Position numbers and translations under genes: made by a program
Source of the DNA: CAZQQN01 sp964549595
GTDB lineage: Bacteria; Bacteroidota; Bacteroidia; CAILMK01; CAYYUA01
Direction: 5' to 3'
DNA length: 24,561 bases
NCBI GenBank assembly: GCA_964549595.1
Contig: CAZJWK010000030.1
Location: 1 to 24,561, forward strand
The notes under the pieces: generated by a model
Databases searched by the model: none
Told to the model about the DNA's origin: nothing
Seen by the model: only the letters and a program-made list of their open reading frames with translations
Shown: positions 22,517 through 24,561 of the stretch, piece by piece
Numbering within the stretch: position 1 is the first letter of the stretch
Layout: each line of letters starts with the position of its first letter

Positions 22517-23788
22517 CTATTGCTTTTGTATTGGGATCATTTGCTTAAATGGCTCGCCTTCAGTAGAAGCTAACTCAAGAAAATAAACACCGTTAGGCAA
22601 GCTTTTTAAGGAAATCTCCTTAATAACGTTTTTACCAGCATTAAAATCCCTACTAAATAAATTTTGAGTCACTTTTCCTGAAGCATTCAACAACCTACCC
22701 CGAATGTTCATAGGCTTATCTAAGCCAATTTGTATAGTTAAGTCTTGCTCAACAGGATTCGGATAGGTTTTCACCTGAACTTTCTTCTTATCTACCCCGT
22801 CTACATTGGAACCTGTACCTTTTGCCATGTAAACGGCGTCCTTTTGAAGCAACTCAAAATTACCGGCGTACTTTAGCACAACAGAATAAAGTCCGGTTTC
22901 TGCTTGGCTTCCAGGGGAAAAAGTAGCTTCAAGCTTTTTAGGATCGTATATGGCAACCCGATTTGCCGGAATAAGGTTGTTGCCTTTTTTCAAATACATG
23001 GTATCGGTCGGATTGTCGTATAGGTTACCAGAAGTAAGCGACACATTCACCTCATTTTTTCTACCTTTATTGACGGTATCCTCTTTCACATTTTTTATTT
23101 GCGGTAATTTAAAATTATCCGTTTCTACAAAAAAGCCTTTTTCCCTTTCCGCAAAAACATAGTTGCTTGAATTATAGTAAGCAAAATCATAAAAGCCCCC
23201 TTCCAACGTAGAATCCAAAGCTAATGTGGCCCGGGATTTATTGTCTGAAACGCGGATAATGGATGTAAATTGTTCGGAATAATTTCCGTTCTTTCCCATT
23301 AAAATCCTTTTATTTCCGGTACTTTGAGAAAATGTAAAGTTTTTTGATTTAATAGTCACTTGTACATTATTTCCAGCTTTACCCCTATCGGGTTCAATAG
23401 TTTTTAAGCCCGGAGGATTAGAATCTGCCTTTAACCGGAAACCATTTTTTTTAATAATGGGAGAACCACTAAAGTCCCTATACTCAATGTCATATAAGCC
23501 GGTATCGTAGAGGTTTAAAAACACAAAATCGGCTTGCAATTTAGTACTACTGATAGGTGAAAGATTTTGAGCCGGTATACCCATTTGAGTACTACCATTC
23601 TTTGTCATTATTAACCTGGCAGAAGTCGATGCTTGACTAAAATCAACATTCTGACCGGTAATAGTAACGGTTAAAGATTGGCCAACCCGGGCTTCATCAG
23701 GTTGTACATTAGTAATTTTTTGGGCCTGCGTTTCATAGCTCACGGATAAGCATACAATTAGTGCAATACTTTTCATTAAATTTGACAT
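22517..23788 (-). CDS. Secreted T9SS cargo with IPT/TIG-like domains
   Basis: This 423-residue protein has signal peptide MSNLMKSIALIVCLSVSYET followed by QAQ, cleaved near residue 22. Three Ig-like modules of roughly 100 residues follow. The first two begin ITNVQPDEARVGQSLTVTIT and LKTIEPDRGKAGNNVQVTIK, the characteristic IPT/TIG opening; the third, IKNVKEDTVNKGRKNEVNVS, is more diverged. Each ends with a GLYDIEYRD-like strand (GLYDIEYRD, GFYDFAYYN, GLYSVVLKY). Residues about 338-423 form a type A T9SS sorting domain: VKTYPNPVEQDLTIQI, GRLLNASGKV, then LKSLPNGVYFLEL. It should be exported by Sec and then the type IX system to the cell surface. The binding partner is unknown. Confidence 0.87.
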   Translation of the reverse strand: MSNLMKSIALIVCLSVSYETQAQKITNVQPDEARVGQSLTVTITGQNVDFSQASTSARLIMTKNGSTQMGIPAQNLSPISSTKLQADFVFLNLYDTGLYDIEYRDFSGSPIIKKNGFRLKADSNPPGLKTIEPDRGKAGNNVQVTIKSKNFTFSQSTGNKRILMGKNGNYSEQFTSIIRVSDNKSRATLALDSTLEGGFYDFAYYNSSNYVFAEREKGFFVETDNFKLPQIKNVKEDTVNKGRKNEVNVSLTSGNLYDNPTDTMYLKKGNNLIPANRVAIYDPKKLEATFSPGSQAETGLYSVVLKYAGNFELLQKDAVYMAKGTGSNVDGVDKKKVQVKTYPNPVEQDLTIQIGLDKPMNIRGRLLNASGKVTQNLFSRDFNAGKNVIKEISLKSLPNGVYFLELASTEGEPFKQMIPIQKQ

Positions 23789-23952
23789 AGTTATAATTTT
23801 TTTAGTTTATTAGCTTTGACAATGTTAATAGTGTTATCAATGTTTTCAAGTGAAAAAATTACATCCTTTACTAATTGATCCCTAAATGATTGATTTTCTT
23901 TTAAACATTTTTTATAAATATTTCTTAGCCACTTCTTTTTCCCAACATGTCT

Positions 23953-24561
23953 TTAACGCCTTTTTTCATCTTTTCTTCTTCTATCTTTTTTTTGCATGGC
24001 TTTAGCCCGATTTTTGATATTAACTGTTAAATACCTTTTATATTTTTGGTTTTCTCCTTCAAAAGGTACTTTCCTGATCACTTCAAGCGCTTTCTTAACA
24101 TTGCCGGATTTAAAATGGACAACTACCCAATTCAAGGCAGCATCCGTAAACCCGGGTGAAAGTTTCAATGCTTTCTTATAATACAATTTGGCGCTATCAG
24201 GGTAACCTTTTACCTGTTAAGTTGTTGCCAAACTACTTACAACGTGCATGTGAAAAGGATTGGGTTCTACCACATTTTTTGTGGAAATTTAGTGCTGTGG
24301 TTTTAATGGGGCCTTCGAGATTTTTTCGTTGCCAACCAAGGCTGATCCATTGACGCGTAGGCCCAAGCGTAGGTGGTCATAGAAGTTTCCGTTGAAATAG
24401 CAATGGGTTTGGAAATGGCGGAATGAGTGGAAAAGGTTTAAAGAACCTCAATTTTTTGAGCAACTTCATCGAGCAACGGCAGGGCTAATGGAGAAGCCGT
24501 ATCAGTAGGCGGACGAAAAAATATCAGGCCCCGATTTTTTGGGTGGGTTTTTTCTAAAAAA
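23953..24561 (-). pseudogene. Degenerate TPR-repeat gene, truncated at the window edge
   Basis: The last intact frame (24186-23953) reads YYKKALKLSPGFTDAALNWV and VKKALEVIRKVPFEGENQKY, typical TPR helices, ending in a very basic tail (KNRAKAMQKKDRRRKDEKRR). Read upstream in the same frame it continues PFHMHVVSSLATT, a stop at 24217-24219, then QVKGYPDSAKL, which completes a TPR unit across the stop. A second in-frame stop lies at 24289-24291. Further upstream, protein-like pieces lie in different frames, for example TYAWAYASMDQPWLATK and HPKNRGLIFFRPPTD. The pieces loosely recall esterase-like hydrolases carrying C-terminal TPRs, but I cannot confirm this. Either a decayed gene or poor sequence at a contig end. 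Confidence 0.5.

Overview
The window looks like a piece of a low-GC Bacteroidota chromosome, most likely a Cytophagales-like member. Three things point there. The cluster bamD / omega-like rpoZ / coaBC / DUF4835 (porD-type) / recN / fabI runs in an order I recognise from this phylum. Two secreted proteins end in type IX secretion (T9SS) C-terminal sorting domains. Several gene starts are preceded by the TAnnTTTG -7 box used by the Bacteroidota primary sigma factor rather than by a strong Shine-Dalgarno. A 10-N scaffold gap and several frame breaks show that this is draft-quality sequence.

Layout. 1-688 holds no gene I can support. 689-865 (-) is a 58-residue histone H1-like protein, followed by 934-2184 (-), a PLP alpha-oxoamine synthase of the serine palmitoyltransferase type. 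From a divergent promoter region (about 2185-2430) a + strand cluster runs to 8456: BamD-like lipoprotein, RNA polymerase omega-like subunit, CoaBC (split by a frame break near 4262-4298), a PorD/DUF4835 protein (broken by the assembly gap and an in-frame stop), RecN and FabI. A strong hairpin separates fabI from the convergent clpC (8557-11193, -). The 911-bp AT-rich space between clpC and the divergent dnaB (12105-13622, +) carries a cluster of DnaA-box-like motifs and two near-perfect palindromes, and is a candidate replication origin or DnaA-controlled promoter. Next come three minus-strand lipoprotein genes (13935-18258): two long paralogues, one with a recognisable TonB C-terminal-like domain buried in its middle, and a short coiled-coil lipoprotein overlapping the end of the second.

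The right third holds a secreted T9SS cargo with seven exact 50-residue repeats, probably a seven-bladed beta-propeller (18681-20735, +), a MalY/PatB-type C-S lyase (21187-22350, +), a perfect 14-bp-stem hairpin, a second T9SS cargo with IPT/TIG-like domains (22517-23788, -), and a degenerate TPR gene at the right edge (23953-24561, -).

Most of the window is housekeeping: envelope assembly (BamD), secretion (PorD), coenzyme A and lipid synthesis (CoaBC, FabI, SPT), DNA repair and replication (RecN, DnaB) and protein quality control (ClpC). The accessory part is the lipoprotein operon plus the two T9SS cargos. No mobile element, CRISPR array, tRNA or rRNA was seen.
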